20,973 nucleotides of DNA from UBA7398 sp964597305 (lineage in GTDB: Bacteria > Actinomycetota > Actinomycetes > Nanopelagicales > Nanopelagicaceae). The DNA is taken from assembly GCA_964597305.1 (NCBI GenBank), contig CAZQWU010000019.1, positions 1-20,973 of the forward strand, in the 5' to 3' direction. The notes beneath the pieces are model-generated. The model saw nothing but the letters and a program-made list of their open reading frames with translations. It did not search any database and was not told where the DNA came from. The translations under genes and the position numbers were made by a program. Positions 1-8,528 of this stretch are shown piece after piece (position 1 is the first letter of the stretch; each line of letters begins with the position of its first letter).

Positions 1-54
1 GACCGAAGTCACAGGTTCCTAAGACCTGCGTGTCTGCCATTTCACCACTCCCGC
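1..54 (-). tRNA. tRNA-Leu (anticodon UAG), 3' part cut off by window edge
   Basis: Read on the minus strand, the segment starts with acceptor strand GCGGGAG at position 54. A D-arm (GTGAAATGGCAGAC) follows, then an anticodon stem CAGGT/ACCTG closing the 7-nt loop CTTAGGA, whose anticodon is TAG. This reads CUA and probably other CUN leucine codons. The opening and anticodon arm resemble bacterial class II tRNA-Leu(UAG). The bases after the anticodon stem (GTGACTTCGGTC) are the start of the long variable arm expected for leucine tRNA. The T-arm and 3' acceptor strand lie beyond position 1. It is transcribed away from argS. Confidence 0.9.
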
Positions 55-64
55 AAGAGAGCAA

Positions 65-70
65 AGATTA
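65..70 (-). promoter_or_regulatory. possible -10 element for tRNA-Leu
   Basis: On the minus strand the hexamer TAATCT, preceded by TG, ends 10 nt before the mature tRNA 5' end, which is a suitable distance for a short 5' leader. A TTGAGC lies upstream but only 14 nt away, too close for a standard -35, so the -35 is unclear. The element shares the 55-143 gap with the candidate argS promoter on the other strand. Confidence 0.3.
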
Positions 71-81
71 CAGGAGAAGGT

Positions 82-109
82 TTGGCTCAATACCACGAGT
101 AAATATTCA
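82..109 (+). promoter_or_regulatory. candidate promoter for the argS-lysA-hom-thrC-thrB operon
   Basis: TTGGCT (82-87) and TATTCA (104-109) are separated by 16 nt, a plausible -35/-10 pair for the housekeeping sigma factor. The start would be near 116 with about 28 nt of leader. The same TTGGCT hexamer is the -35 of the better candidate before atpB. No other start signal is seen between the divergent tRNA and argS. Confidence 0.4.
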
Positions 110-143
110 CGAGCAAAGAGCGTGAAACGGTAGCCTTCTCTAG

Positions 144-1847
144 GTGTCAGCACATCACCAACTTTCAGAGTTAATTAAAGCGGCGGTGAATGCTGCGCGG
201 AGCGCTGGTGAATTGTCGGTGTCAGCTCCGGAGACCATTTCGCTTGAGCGCCCGAAAAATCGTGAGCATGGTGATTATGCGACCTCGATTGCGCTGGTAC
301 TTGCAAAATCTGCCGGAAAACCTCCTCGGGAAATTGCTCAACTGATCGTAGAGAAATTACGAGGCGATAGTGCAATAGAAAAATTAGAAATTGCCGGCCC
401 TGGCTTTATCAATATTACGTTAGCGCGTGCTTCGCAAGGCGCCGTAGTTCACGCCATTTTGAAGCACGCTATGAATTACGGATTAAGCACATCACTTGAT
501 GGTGTTCGCATTAATTTAGAATTTATTAGCGCAAATCCGACCGGCCCGTTACATCTTGGCCATACTCGATGGGCAGCAGTGGGCGACGCGCTTGGCCGAG
601 TTTTGAGTGCGGCAGGTGCTCACGTCACTCGCGAGTTTTATATTAATGATCGCGGCGTTCAAATGGATTTATTTGGTGAATCCATTCGCGCTGCTGCGCT
701 GGGAATCGCGCGTCCCGAGGAAGGGTATCAAGGTGGATATATTGATGAATTAGCAGATGAGATTCAACGCGCACATCCTGAATATCTCACGCTCGATACC
801 GAAGAATCGATTGCGGCATTTCGAGAAGCTGGTTACGCACTTCAACTCCGCCAACAACAAGACGTGTTATCGAAATTTGGAACTCACTTTGATGTCTGGT
901 TCTCCGAACGCTCACTCCATGGAATTGACCCGAAAAATACGAAGGACAAGAGAGACAACGGTCAATCAGATGCAATTACCCATGCACTCAATCAATTGAG
1001 ATCACAAGGGCACGTTTTTGAGAGTGAAGGCGCAACGTGGTTGCGCACAACTGATTTTGGCGATGATAAGGATCGCGTTCTCATTAAATCCGATGGTGAA
1101 TTAACCTACTTTGCGTCAGATACGGCGTATTACGTCAGCAAACGAGATCGCGGGTTTGATATCTGCATCTATATGTTAGGCGCTGATCACCATGGATATA
1201 TTGGTCGCCTTAAAGCGCTCGCCGCATGCGCTGGCGATAATCCTGAGTACAACATTGAAATTTTGGTTGGACAACTCGTCAAAATAATGGAGGCTGGCGA
1301 AGAGGTAAAACTCTCAAAACGAGCCGGCACCATTGTCACGTTAGAAGATCTCATCGACAAAGTCGGCGTTGATGCTGCACGGTATACGTTAATTCGCTAC
1401 CCAGTGAATACACCGATGGTGATGGATATTGATCTTTTGAAAAAACGTACAAATGACAATCCGGTGTATTACGTTCAGTACGCACATGCACGGATCGCCG
1501 CCGTACTTCGCAATGTTGGTGAATATGGAATTTCGTACGGCGCGGAGCACTTTACGCCGGAACTATTAACCCATGATCGTGAGCGGGAATTAATGGGGGC
1601 GCTCGCTGAATTCCCCATGATCGTTGACAGCGCTGCGACCATGCGCGAACCTCATCGGATTGCCCGGTATATAGAAGAACTCGCTGGCCTTTTTCACGGT
1701 TTTTATTCTGACTGTCGCGTGTTACCCATGGGCGAGGAAAAACCATCTGCTCTTCATGCTTCGCGTGCAACTCTTGCCGAAGCAACCCGACAAGTTATTT
1801 ACAACGGGTTACATTTATTGGGTGTTCATGCACCGGATCGGATGTAG
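144..1847 (+). CDS. argS: arginyl-tRNA synthetase
   Basis: This class I aminoacyl-tRNA synthetase joins arginine to tRNA-Arg in the cytoplasm. The 567-residue protein shows the family order. An N-terminal tRNA D-loop-recognition domain (about 1-110) contains the conserved ERPKNREHGDYAT stretch. The catalytic Rossmann fold carries the HIGH signature as HLGH (137-140) and the KMSKS loop as KLSKRAGT (389-396). A C-terminal helical anticodon-binding domain follows, including NPVYYVQYAHARI, and the protein ends with the usual family tail (YNGLHLLGVHAPDRM). A TAG stop directly precedes the GTG at 144, so no longer start is possible, and a later start would damage the N-terminal domain. There is no clear Shine-Dalgarno sequence. 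It is the first gene of the operon and lies 2 nt before lysA. Confidence 0.97.
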   Translation: MSAHHQLSELIKAAVNAARSAGELSVSAPETISLERPKNREHGDYATSIALVLAKSAGKPPREIAQLIVEKLRGDSAIEKLEIAGPGFINITLARASQGAVVHAILKHAMNYGLSTSLDGVRINLEFISANPTGPLHLGHTRWAAVGDALGRVLSAAGAHVTREFYINDRGVQMDLFGESIRAAALGIARPEEGYQGGYIDELADEIQRAHPEYLTLDTEESIAAFREAGYALQLRQQQDVLSKFGTHFDVWFSERSLHGIDPKNTKDKRDNGQSDAITHALNQLRSQGHVFESEGATWLRTTDFGDDKDRVLIKSDGELTYFASDTAYYVSKRDRGFDICIYMLGADHHGYIGRLKALAACAGDNPEYNIEILVGQLVKIMEAGEEVKLSKRAGTIVTLEDLIDKVGVDAARYTLIRYPVNTPMVMDIDLLKKRTNDNPVYYVQYAHARIAAVLRNVGEYGISYGAEHFTPELLTHDRERELMGALAEFPMIVDSAATMREPHRIARYIEELAGLFHGFYSDCRVLPMGEEKPSALHASRATLAEATRQVIYNGLHLLGVHAPDRM

Positions 1848-1849
1848 CG

Positions 1850-3193
1850 ATGTGGTCTGAGAACGCACATTTCGTTGATGGTGAATTAGAAATTGCAGGC
1901 TGTCCTGCGACACGCCTCGCGCAAGAATTTGGCACACCACTTTTTGTGATGGATGAAAATGATTTTCGCCATCGAGCACAACGCTGGAAAAAAGCACTGG
2001 AAAGTAATTTCGCAGAACATGCCGGAACGGTCTACTACGCGGCAAAAGCTTTTCTCTGTGTCGAAGTTGCACGGTGGGTGAATCAAGAAGGTCTTGGTCT
2101 TGATGTGTGTAGCGGTGGCGAGCTCGCCGTTGCATTGGCGGCGAATTTTCCCGCCTCGAAGATAGAACTCCACGGGAATAACAAATCCGAAGAAGAATTG
2201 CACCAGGCGATATCTGCTGGAGTAGGCACCATTGTGGTGGATTCCCTCATAGAGATTGACCGGATTTCGCACATTGCAGGAGCTGCTAAAAAATCACAGA
2301 AAATTTTGTTGCGAATTACTCCAGGGGTTGAGGCACATACCCATGAGGCAATCGCAACCGCACATGAAGATGTGAAATTTGGATTTTCAATTGCAAGTGG
2401 CGCTGCCTGGAACGCAATCGTTAAAGCTCAGGCTGCACCGAATATTCATTTTGCTGGCTTGCATTGCCACATCGGTTCACAAATTTTTAATTCAGAGGGC
2501 TTTGAACTTGCTGGCAAGAAATTAGTAGAACTGCTAGCTCGATACAAAAATGAATTTGGTAGTGAATTACCAGAACTTGATATGGGTGGTGGGTATGGAA
2601 TTGCCTATACCGAATCAGAAAAAACTTTTGATCCTGATAACGCTATGTCTCATTTGGCAACGATTATTCGCAACGAATGTCATAACAGTGGATTAAAAAT
2701 TCCGAGTATCTCCATAGAGCCTGGCCGGGCGATTGTTGGACCAACAACGTGCACGTTGTATGAAGTGGGAACAACGAAAGAAGTTCGACTCGACCATGGC
2801 GCAACACGACATTATGTCTCTATCGATGGTGGCATGAGTGACAATATTCGCCCCGCGTTATATGGCGCGGTGTATAGCGTGGCTATTGCAAATCGCTCGC
2901 CTTCGTCTCGTACTCGTTCGTCTCGAATCGTCGGAAAACATTGCGAAACTGGTGACATTGTGATTCATGATGTTGCGTTGGCAGACGATGTTCAACCCGG
3001 AGATCTGCTCGCGATTCCAGCGACTGGAGCCTATGGTCGCTCCATGGCGAGTAATTACAACCATCTTCCTCGTCCAGCCGTTGTTTCCGTCACGGCAGGA
3101 AGCGCACGCGTTATTCTTCGACGTGAAAGCACAGCAGATTTACTTGCACTTGATGTTGTAGAACCACCGCGATCGATGAAACGAGGTCAGTAA
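1850..3193 (+). CDS. lysA: diaminopimelate decarboxylase
   Basis: This PLP enzyme converts meso-diaminopimelate to L-lysine and CO2, the last step of lysine synthesis. The 447-residue protein has the alanine-racemase-like PLP barrel, with the Schiff-base lysine in YYAAKAF (K66), the HCHIGSQ motif, the glycine-rich phosphate loop DMGGGYG and EPGRAIVG. The C-terminal beta domain carries the CTLYEVGTTK and ALYGAVY segments of the family. The length is normal for actinobacterial LysA. The ATG lies 2 nt after the argS stop. Its TAA stop overlaps the hom start by one base (TAATG), so lysine and threonine branch enzymes are probably translated together. The pairing argS-lysA is common in actinobacteria. 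Confidence 0.96.
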   Translation: MWSENAHFVDGELEIAGCPATRLAQEFGTPLFVMDENDFRHRAQRWKKALESNFAEHAGTVYYAAKAFLCVEVARWVNQEGLGLDVCSGGELAVALAANFPASKIELHGNNKSEEELHQAISAGVGTIVVDSLIEIDRISHIAGAAKKSQKILLRITPGVEAHTHEAIATAHEDVKFGFSIASGAAWNAIVKAQAAPNIHFAGLHCHIGSQIFNSEGFELAGKKLVELLARYKNEFGSELPELDMGGGYGIAYTESEKTFDPDNAMSHLATIIRNECHNSGLKIPSISIEPGRAIVGPTTCTLYEVGTTKEVRLDHGATRHYVSIDGGMSDNIRPALYGAVYSVAIANRSPSSRTRSSRIVGKHCETGDIVIHDVALADDVQPGDLLAIPATGAYGRSMASNYNHLPRPAVVSVTAGSARVILRRESTADLLALDVVEPPRSMKRGQ

Positions 3194-4479
3194 TGCCAAC
3201 ATTAAAACTCGGCATGCTGGGTTGCGGACATGTCGGTATGGAAGTAGCGCGACTTTTATCGGCTGATAGCGGTGATTTTGCCGCCCGCGCAGGCGCACAA
3301 TTAACTCTCACAAAAATTGCCGTAAAAGATGCTGCAAAAAAGCGTGCTCATTTAGATTCACGACTGATCACCACAGATGCTCACTCTGTTGTTAGCGACC
3401 CAGATATTTCTATCATCATTGAAGTGATAGGGGGAATTTCACCTGCGCGCGAATTACTCACCACAGCAATGAAAAATGGTAAATCAGTTATCACAGCAAA
3501 TAAGGCGCTGCTTGCACAACACGGTGCAGAACTTTTTAATGTTGCAGCTGAGAATGGCGTTGATTTGTATTACGAAGCTTCTGTCGGGGGAGCGATACCA
3601 ATTTTGCGTCCCTTACGAGAATCAATTGTGGGCGATCATGTCACTCGCATTATGGGAATTGTGAATGGAACGACAAATTACATTCTCACCAAGATGGACG
3701 AAGAAGGATTGCCCTTTGATGCTGTATTGAAAGAGGCGCAATCATTTGGTTATGCCGAAGCTGATCCCACCGCTGATGTAGAAGGGCATGATGCAGCAGC
3801 GAAGGCTGCGATTCTTGCCAGCCTTGCTTTTCACTCGCGCGTGAGCGATCGCGATGTTTTTACTGAAGGAATTACGAAAATTTCGGCAACAGATGTTGCG
3901 GTAGCTAAAGCTATCGATCACGTCATTAAATTATTAGCAATTGCAGAATTAACCAGCGATGACAAGATATCTGTTCGTGTTCATCCAACGTTAATTCCTC
4001 GTAACCATCCGTTGGCAGCAGTACGAAACGCTTTCAATGCAGTCTTCGTCGAAGCACAATCAGCTGGCGAATTAATGTTTTATGGCCGAGGCGCAGGGGG
4101 CGAACCAACTGCATCAGCGATTTTGGGCGATGTCATCGCAGTTGCGCGCCATCTCACCATGGGAAGCACCGGTCCACGCGAAAGCGGATACGCCGAGCGA
4201 GCGATTGCACCAATTGGCGATGTAAAAACTCGATATTTGATTCGCTTAAATGTGTCAGATAAGCCAGGTGTTCTCGCTGCGATTGCTCAAATTTTTGCGA
4301 CCCATCACGTTTCCATTCAAACCGTTCGTCAATCAGGACGCGATAATGATGCAGAGCTCATTGTCGCCACCCATTCCGCAACTGATGCTGCTCTTCATGC
4401 AACGGTAAAAGATCTTTCCCATAATAATTCCGTGAAGAGCGTCGAAAGTGTTCTTCGTATAGAAGGCGCACACCACTAG
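3193..4479 (+). CDS. hom: homoserine dehydrogenase (monofunctional, ACT domain)
   Basis: It reduces aspartate semialdehyde to homoserine with NAD(P)H, the branch point towards threonine and methionine. The 428 residues show an N-terminal Rossmann fold with the dinucleotide-binding turn GMLGCGHVGMEV (about 7-18). The catalytic domain contains YAEADPTADVEGHDAAAK, with E189, D195 and K204 at the usual active-site positions. A C-terminal ACT domain begins near residue 350 (RLNVSDKPGVLAAIAQIF). In this family the ACT domain usually gives threonine feedback control, so that is inferred here. It is not fused to aspartokinase, unlike ThrA of E. coli. GAGGT lies 6 nt before the start, and both ends overlap neighbours by 1 nt. 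Confidence 0.96.
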   Translation: MPTLKLGMLGCGHVGMEVARLLSADSGDFAARAGAQLTLTKIAVKDAAKKRAHLDSRLITTDAHSVVSDPDISIIIEVIGGISPARELLTTAMKNGKSVITANKALLAQHGAELFNVAAENGVDLYYEASVGGAIPILRPLRESIVGDHVTRIMGIVNGTTNYILTKMDEEGLPFDAVLKEAQSFGYAEADPTADVEGHDAAAKAAILASLAFHSRVSDRDVFTEGITKISATDVAVAKAIDHVIKLLAIAELTSDDKISVRVHPTLIPRNHPLAAVRNAFNAVFVEAQSAGELMFYGRGAGGEPTASAILGDVIAVARHLTMGSTGPRESGYAERAIAPIGDVKTRYLIRLNVSDKPGVLAAIAQIFATHHVSIQTVRQSGRDNDAELIVATHSATDAALHATVKDLSHNNSVKSVESVLRIEGAHH

Positions 4480-5549
4480 TGGCACATCAATGGCGAGGCG
4501 TGATCGAAGAATATCGAGATCGATTACCGGTCTCTGATAAAACCCCGATTGTTTCACTGTGCGAGGGCGGCACTCCTCTTGTCTATGCCTGCACGTTGTC
4601 GGAGTTACTCAATAATCAAGTGTGGTTGAAGTATGAAGGCGCTAATCCCACGGGTTCATTTAAAGATCGTGGCATGACGATGGCGATTTCAAAAGCGGCA
4701 GAGGCTGGCGCACGTGCAGTCATTTGTGCCTCGACCGGAAATACATCAGCGAGTGCGGCAGCGTATGCAACAAAAGCTGGAATGCGTCCGGTAGTTCTTG
4801 TGCCACAAGGAAAAATTGCTATGGGAAAACTAGCTCAAGCGATCGCACATGGATCTCTGCTCCTTCAGGTTGAAGGAAATTTTGATGACTGCTTAATGCT
4901 TGCCCGTGAATTGTCGGAAAAGTATCCAGTGTCGTTAGTGAATTCAGTAAATCCATTTCGAATCGAAGGTCAAAAAACGGCCAGCTTTGAAGTAGTTGAT
5001 GCGTTGGGTTTTGCTCCCGATATGCATGTATTGCCAGTAGGTAATGCTGGAAATATCACGGCATATTGGAAAGGGTATCAAGAGTATTTTCGCGACGGTC
5101 TTTCTCAATCACTTCCTCAGATGTGGGGATTTCAAGCAGCTGGCGCTGCACCAATTGTTCTGGGGAAGAAAGTGGAAAATCCCGAAACTATTGCAACGGC
5201 AATTCGCATTGGTAATCCAGCATCGTGGGATCAAGCAGTTGCGGCACGAGATGAATCCGGCGGCGTAATTGATTCGGTGACTGATGACGAGATTCTGAGC
5301 GCCTATCGATTAGTTGCAGCGAAGGAAGGAATCTTCGTGGAGCCGTCATCGGCAGCGGGAATTGCCGGATTAGTCAAAAAGAAATCTGAGGGAAAACTTC
5401 CGACCGGAAAGAAAATCGTGATTACCGTAACTGGTAATGGCCTCAAAGATGTTCAATGGATCCTCGACGGTGTATCTGAAGGACACGGCGCGCCAATTGT
5501 TATTCCCGTAGATGTCAATAAAGCTGCAGAAGTGATTGGCTTAGCCTGA
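4479..5549 (+). CDS. thrC: threonine synthase
   Basis: This PLP-dependent enzyme converts O-phosphohomoserine to L-threonine and phosphate. The protein has 356 residues, the short form typical of actinobacteria and Bacillus. The PLP lysine is in NPTGSFKDRGM (K62), the substrate loop is CASTGNTSASAAAYA, and the PLP phosphate-binding glycines are in LPVGNAGNITAYW. VEPSSAAGIAGL and VTVTGNGLKD near the C-terminus also match the fold type II family. The start is GTG at 4479, sharing its G with the hom stop (TAGTG); no ATG start is available nearby. The stop overlaps thrB (TGATG). The Shine-Dalgarno is weak (AAGGCG), so translation coupled to hom is likely. Confidence 0.96.
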   Translation: MAHQWRGVIEEYRDRLPVSDKTPIVSLCEGGTPLVYACTLSELLNNQVWLKYEGANPTGSFKDRGMTMAISKAAEAGARAVICASTGNTSASAAAYATKAGMRPVVLVPQGKIAMGKLAQAIAHGSLLLQVEGNFDDCLMLARELSEKYPVSLVNSVNPFRIEGQKTASFEVVDALGFAPDMHVLPVGNAGNITAYWKGYQEYFRDGLSQSLPQMWGFQAAGAAPIVLGKKVENPETIATAIRIGNPASWDQAVAARDESGGVIDSVTDDEILSAYRLVAAKEGIFVEPSSAAGIAGLVKKKSEGKLPTGKKIVITVTGNGLKDVQWILDGVSEGHGAPIVIPVDVNKAAEVIGLA

Positions 5550-6499
5550 TGTCACGACGCGGATTTAAAGACCGATTAACGTACAAGGCAACGCCGGTAC
5601 AAGTAACTGTTCCTGCATCGGCAGCGAACATCGGTCCAGGATTTGATGCGCTAGGAATTGCGCTCGAACTTCGCGATATTTATGTTGCGCAAATACTTGA
5701 TGATGAAGGATTTGATATCGATGTAACTGGCGAAGGTGCAGATGACATTCCACGTGATGGAAAAAATCTCGTCATTAAATCAATGCTCCGTGGATTTGAA
5801 TTTATGGGTGGCAAACCGCGCGGTATTGCGTTGCGCGCGCTTAATGTCATTCCTCATGGCAGAGGTCTTGGTTCATCGGCAGGTGCAATTGTTGGCGGAT
5901 TAGCGTTGGCACGCGGTTTAGTTCTCAATGGCCAGCAATTAATGAATGATGATGACCTCATCGCACTTGCAACTGATCTTGAAGGACACCCTGACAATGT
6001 CTCCGCAGCGTTACTAGGAGGAGCAACAATTGCATGGATGGAAAATCGCATGGGCGTACCGACCGGGTGCGCGGTGAAAATTCCTGTGCACCCTGACATA
6101 CGTGCCCTTGTATTAGTTCCGAATCACCATCTATCCACTGCGAAAGCGCGACGACTCTTACCCGAGACAATCTCTCATACTGCTGCGACGATTAACGTGG
6201 GACGAAGCGCGCTCCTTGTCCACGCGCTCACCGCTCAACCTGGCTTACTTTTCCCAGCAACTGAAGATCATCTTCATCAGGAATTCCGCCGGGAAGGAAT
6301 GGCGCGATCACTAGATTTAATGAATAAATTACGAGCAGCCGGCGTAGCCGCAACAATCTCTGGCGCTGGTCCATCGCTATTAATTCTGCACACTGGAAAT
6401 CAACAGGAGCGCGATGAAATAGTGAAATCTGCTGGTGAGAGCTATTCACCCCATGATCTTGCTATCTCTACCGCAGGGGTTGAGGTAGCGAGCGCATAG
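5549..6499 (+). CDS. thrB: homoserine kinase (GHMP family)
   Basis: It phosphorylates homoserine with ATP to O-phosphohomoserine, the substrate of the preceding thrC product. The 316 residues carry the GHMP kinase signatures: an N-terminal VPASAANIGPGFDALGIAL segment, the ATP-binding glycine loop PHGRGLGSSAGA (102-113), LEGHPDNVSAALLGG and the C-terminal AATISGAGPSLL motif. The gene begins on the last base of the thrC stop. It closes the hom-thrC-thrB set, so all steps from aspartate semialdehyde to threonine are in one transcript. No intrinsic terminator is visible downstream; a 10-bp repeat begins just after its stop codon. Confidence 0.96.
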   Translation: MSRRGFKDRLTYKATPVQVTVPASAANIGPGFDALGIALELRDIYVAQILDDEGFDIDVTGEGADDIPRDGKNLVIKSMLRGFEFMGGKPRGIALRALNVIPHGRGLGSSAGAIVGGLALARGLVLNGQQLMNDDDLIALATDLEGHPDNVSAALLGGATIAWMENRMGVPTGCAVKIPVHPDIRALVLVPNHHLSTAKARRLLPETISHTAATINVGRSALLVHALTAQPGLLFPATEDHLHQEFRREGMARSLDLMNKLRAAGVAATISGAGPSLLILHTGNQQERDEIVKSAGESYSPHDLAISTAGVEVASA

Positions 6500-6722
6500 C
6501 CGTTTATCGCCGTTTATCGCCAGTTATCTCCTTGTTTTATCGAATGAAATAAGGACTATTGAGCGAGATTGCGCTACGTAAATACCAGCCGAATCCATGT
6601 GCTAGGGTTTGGCCATCGACCGAAACAAGGTCAGACGCAATCAGGTAAGTCCCACATAAATCTCTAAATATTTTTACCCACTGATTGAAGTCGAGATAAC
6701 ACAGAAAGAAAACACATACATA
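6500..6722 (+). other. thrB-rho intergenic region / probable rho 5' leader
   Basis: At 223 nt this is the longest non-coding gap in the window. It holds the 10-bp tandem repeat, then TGTGCTAGGGTTTGGCC (6598-6614), whose TAGGGT (6603-6608) resembles an actinobacterial TAnnnT -10 box, although no -35 lies at the right distance. Downstream, GACC/GGTC (6618-6621 and 6629-6632) can form a 4-bp stem, or TGGCC (6610-6614) can pair with GGTCA (6629-6633). About 90 nt of A-rich sequence without a strong Shine-Dalgarno leads to the rho ATG. Rho often controls its own mRNA, so a long leader is reasonable, but the exact promoter is unresolved. Confidence 0.4.
6501..6530 (+). repeat. 10-bp tandem repeat, 3 copies, after thrB
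   Basis: CGTTTATCGC occurs twice in perfect tandem (6501-6510, 6511-6520), followed by CAGTTATCTC (7 of 10 matching). The run starts one base after the thrB stop codon. It forms no obvious hairpin. It may be a small slippage product or a set of protein-binding sites; the sequence does not decide. Confidence 0.6.
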
Positions 6723-8414
6723 ATGGCAGAAACAACTAAAGCCCGCCGTGACTCTGGCGAACTTTCCGCACTTCTCATCTCTGACCTTCGCAAAGTCGCA
6801 AGTAACCTAGGAATAGATGGTTACGAAGGTATGAAGAAGCCCGAACTCGTGGAAGCGATTGCAAATCTTCAAGCAGCAAATCGTGAAGCCGCTAAAGCCG
6901 AACGAGAAGCCCGACGCGCAGAACGTCAAGCAAAGCGCGATCGGCGAAATAATCGAAATTCCCAAAACAATTCAGATCAAGACGATAGCTCGTATGAAGC
7001 GAGCGACGAAGACGGTAATGACTCCGATGATGACAATAGCGACGATGATCGAGATTCCGATAATGAAACTAATTCCAGTGGGAGACGAGCTTCTGTGAAC
7101 GATGACACGACGAACGAACAGAACAATCGACAAGACCGAGGCGATCGTGACCAAGGTTATGACCGAGGCGATCGATGGAATCGCCGCGACCGAGGTAACC
7201 GACGTGATCGCAATGACCGATTTGATCGTGGAAACCGACGCGATCGAGAGATCACTATTTCAGAAGATGATGTTTTACTTCCCGTCGGTGGATTACTCGA
7301 TATTCTCGAAAATTATGCATTTATTCGTACTGGCGGATACCTACCAGGACCTAACGATGTCTATGTAGGGCTTCAACAAGTTCGTCGATATGGTCTTCGC
7401 AAAGGCGATGTCATCACCGGACAAGTGCGCCAACCACGCGAAGGCGAACGCCGCGAAAAATTTAATGCGCTCGTGCGTCTTGATACTGTCAATGGGGTAG
7501 ATCCAGAATCAGCGAAAGATCGCGTTGAATTTTCTAAATTGGTTCCGCTCTATCCACAAGAGCGTCTTCGACTAGAAACCCAACCGAATATTTTGACAAC
7601 TCGTGTCATTGATTTGATCTCACCGATTGGTAAAGGTCAACGCGGACTCATAGTTTCGCCGCCTAAAGCAGGAAAGACTATGGTTTTACAATCGATTGCA
7701 AATGCCATCACGACAAACAATCCAGAATGCCATTTGATGGTGGTACTTGTTGATGAACGTCCAGAAGAAGTTACTGATATGCAACGTTCTGTTAAAGGTG
7801 AAGTTATTGCATCAACATTCGATCGACCAGCCGATGACCACACCTCAGTTGCAGAGTTAGCGATTGAACGCGCAAAGCGATTGGTTGAACTCGGCCACGA
7901 TGTGGTCGTGCTTCTCGACTCCATCACTCGATTAGGTCGCGCCTATAACATTGCAGCACCTGCGTCAGGTCGAATTCTCTCCGGTGGTGTTGACTCTGCT
8001 GCTCTCTATCCGCCAAAGAAATTCTTCGGCGCTGCGCGAAATATTGAAGATGGCGGTTCACTCACCATTCTTGCAACGGCGCTTGTTGAAACAGGTTCGA
8101 AGATGGATGAAGTTATTTTCGAAGAGTTCAAAGGCACCGGAAATATGGAACTCAAACTCGATCGTAAATTTGCTGATAAGCGAATTTTCCCCGCTGTTGA
8201 TATTGATGCTTCTGGTACGCGTAAAGAAGAAATTCTTATGGCGACCGAGGAACTCAATATTGTCTGGAAACTGCGCCGAGTGCTCCATGCGCTTGACTCC
8301 CAGCAGGCGTTGGAATTGCTCTTAGAAAAGATGAAGGGCACCAAATCCAACGTAGAATTTTTGATGCAAGTCCAAAAAACTACTGTTGGACCTGATCAAG
8401 AGAACGGTAAATAA
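6723..8414 (+). CDS. rho: transcription termination factor Rho with disordered N-terminal insert
   Basis: This hexameric RNA-dependent ATPase releases RNA polymerase from transcripts. Its 563 residues exceed the 419 of E. coli Rho. A Rho_N/SAP-like helical domain (about 10-50) is followed by a basic, alanine-rich helix. Next come an acidic D/S/N-rich stretch (about 86-120) and a basic stretch of RGDR, RRDR and GNRRDR repeats (about 128-175). The cold-shock RNA-binding domain starts near 176 (ITISEDDVLLPVGGLLDILE). The RecA-like motor has Walker A PPKAGKT (313-319, K318), VDERPEEVTDM, and Walker B VVVLLDSITRLGRAYN. Such an insert is known in actinobacterial Rho, where it adds RNA contacts. The ATG at 6723 fits the domain start; only weak purine runs precede it. 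Confidence 0.97.
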   Translation: MAETTKARRDSGELSALLISDLRKVASNLGIDGYEGMKKPELVEAIANLQAANREAAKAEREARRAERQAKRDRRNNRNSQNNSDQDDSSYEASDEDGNDSDDDNSDDDRDSDNETNSSGRRASVNDDTTNEQNNRQDRGDRDQGYDRGDRWNRRDRGNRRDRNDRFDRGNRRDREITISEDDVLLPVGGLLDILENYAFIRTGGYLPGPNDVYVGLQQVRRYGLRKGDVITGQVRQPREGERREKFNALVRLDTVNGVDPESAKDRVEFSKLVPLYPQERLRLETQPNILTTRVIDLISPIGKGQRGLIVSPPKAGKTMVLQSIANAITTNNPECHLMVVLVDERPEEVTDMQRSVKGEVIASTFDRPADDHTSVAELAIERAKRLVELGHDVVVLLDSITRLGRAYNIAAPASGRILSGGVDSAALYPPKKFFGAARNIEDGGSLTILATALVETGSKMDEVIFEEFKGTGNMELKLDRKFADKRIFPAVDIDASGTRKEEILMATEELNIVWKLRRVLHALDSQQALELLLEKMKGTKSNVEFLMQVQKTTVGPDQENGK

Positions 8415-8444
8415 ACGGAAATTTTCGTGCGCGTATTCGTGATT

Positions 8445-8474
8445 TTTACAATTACGAGGCGCTCGCGTTAGCCT
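8445..8474 (+). promoter_or_regulatory. candidate rpmE promoter
   Basis: TTTACA (8445-8450, five of six bases of TTGACA) and TAGCCT (8469-8474, TAnnnT type) are 18 nt apart in the rho-rpmE gap. The start would fall near 8481, so the transcript would open right at the hairpin of the rpmE leader. No terminator is visible after rho, so rpmE may also be reached by read-through. Confidence 0.5.
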
Positions 8475-8481
8475 TACCCCC

Positions 8482-8509
8482 TTGCTGGTTCACCGAAAGG
8501 ACCCAGCAG
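8482..8509 (+). ncRNA. rpmE (L31) mRNA leader hairpin, candidate autoregulatory element
   Basis: TGCTGGTTC (8483-8491) can pair with GGACCCAGCA (8499-8508) as 9 bp with one bulged C, with an extra wobble pair at 8482-8509. An alternative keeps TGCTGG/CCAGCA and closes a GAAA tetraloop with CC/GG (8493-8500). The hairpin lies 9 nt before the Shine-Dalgarno AAGGAG (8518-8523) and 20 nt before the ATG. Ribosomal protein leaders for L31 have been described in several phyla including Actinobacteria, and E. coli L31 represses its own mRNA. That this hairpin belongs to that class is inference from place and shape. Confidence 0.45.
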
Positions 8510-8528
8510 TCGATATCAAGGAGAAAAA

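Noticed and set aside
6559..6587. TTGAGC as the -35 of a rho promoter
   Set aside because: No TAnnnT hexamer occurs 16-18 nt downstream.
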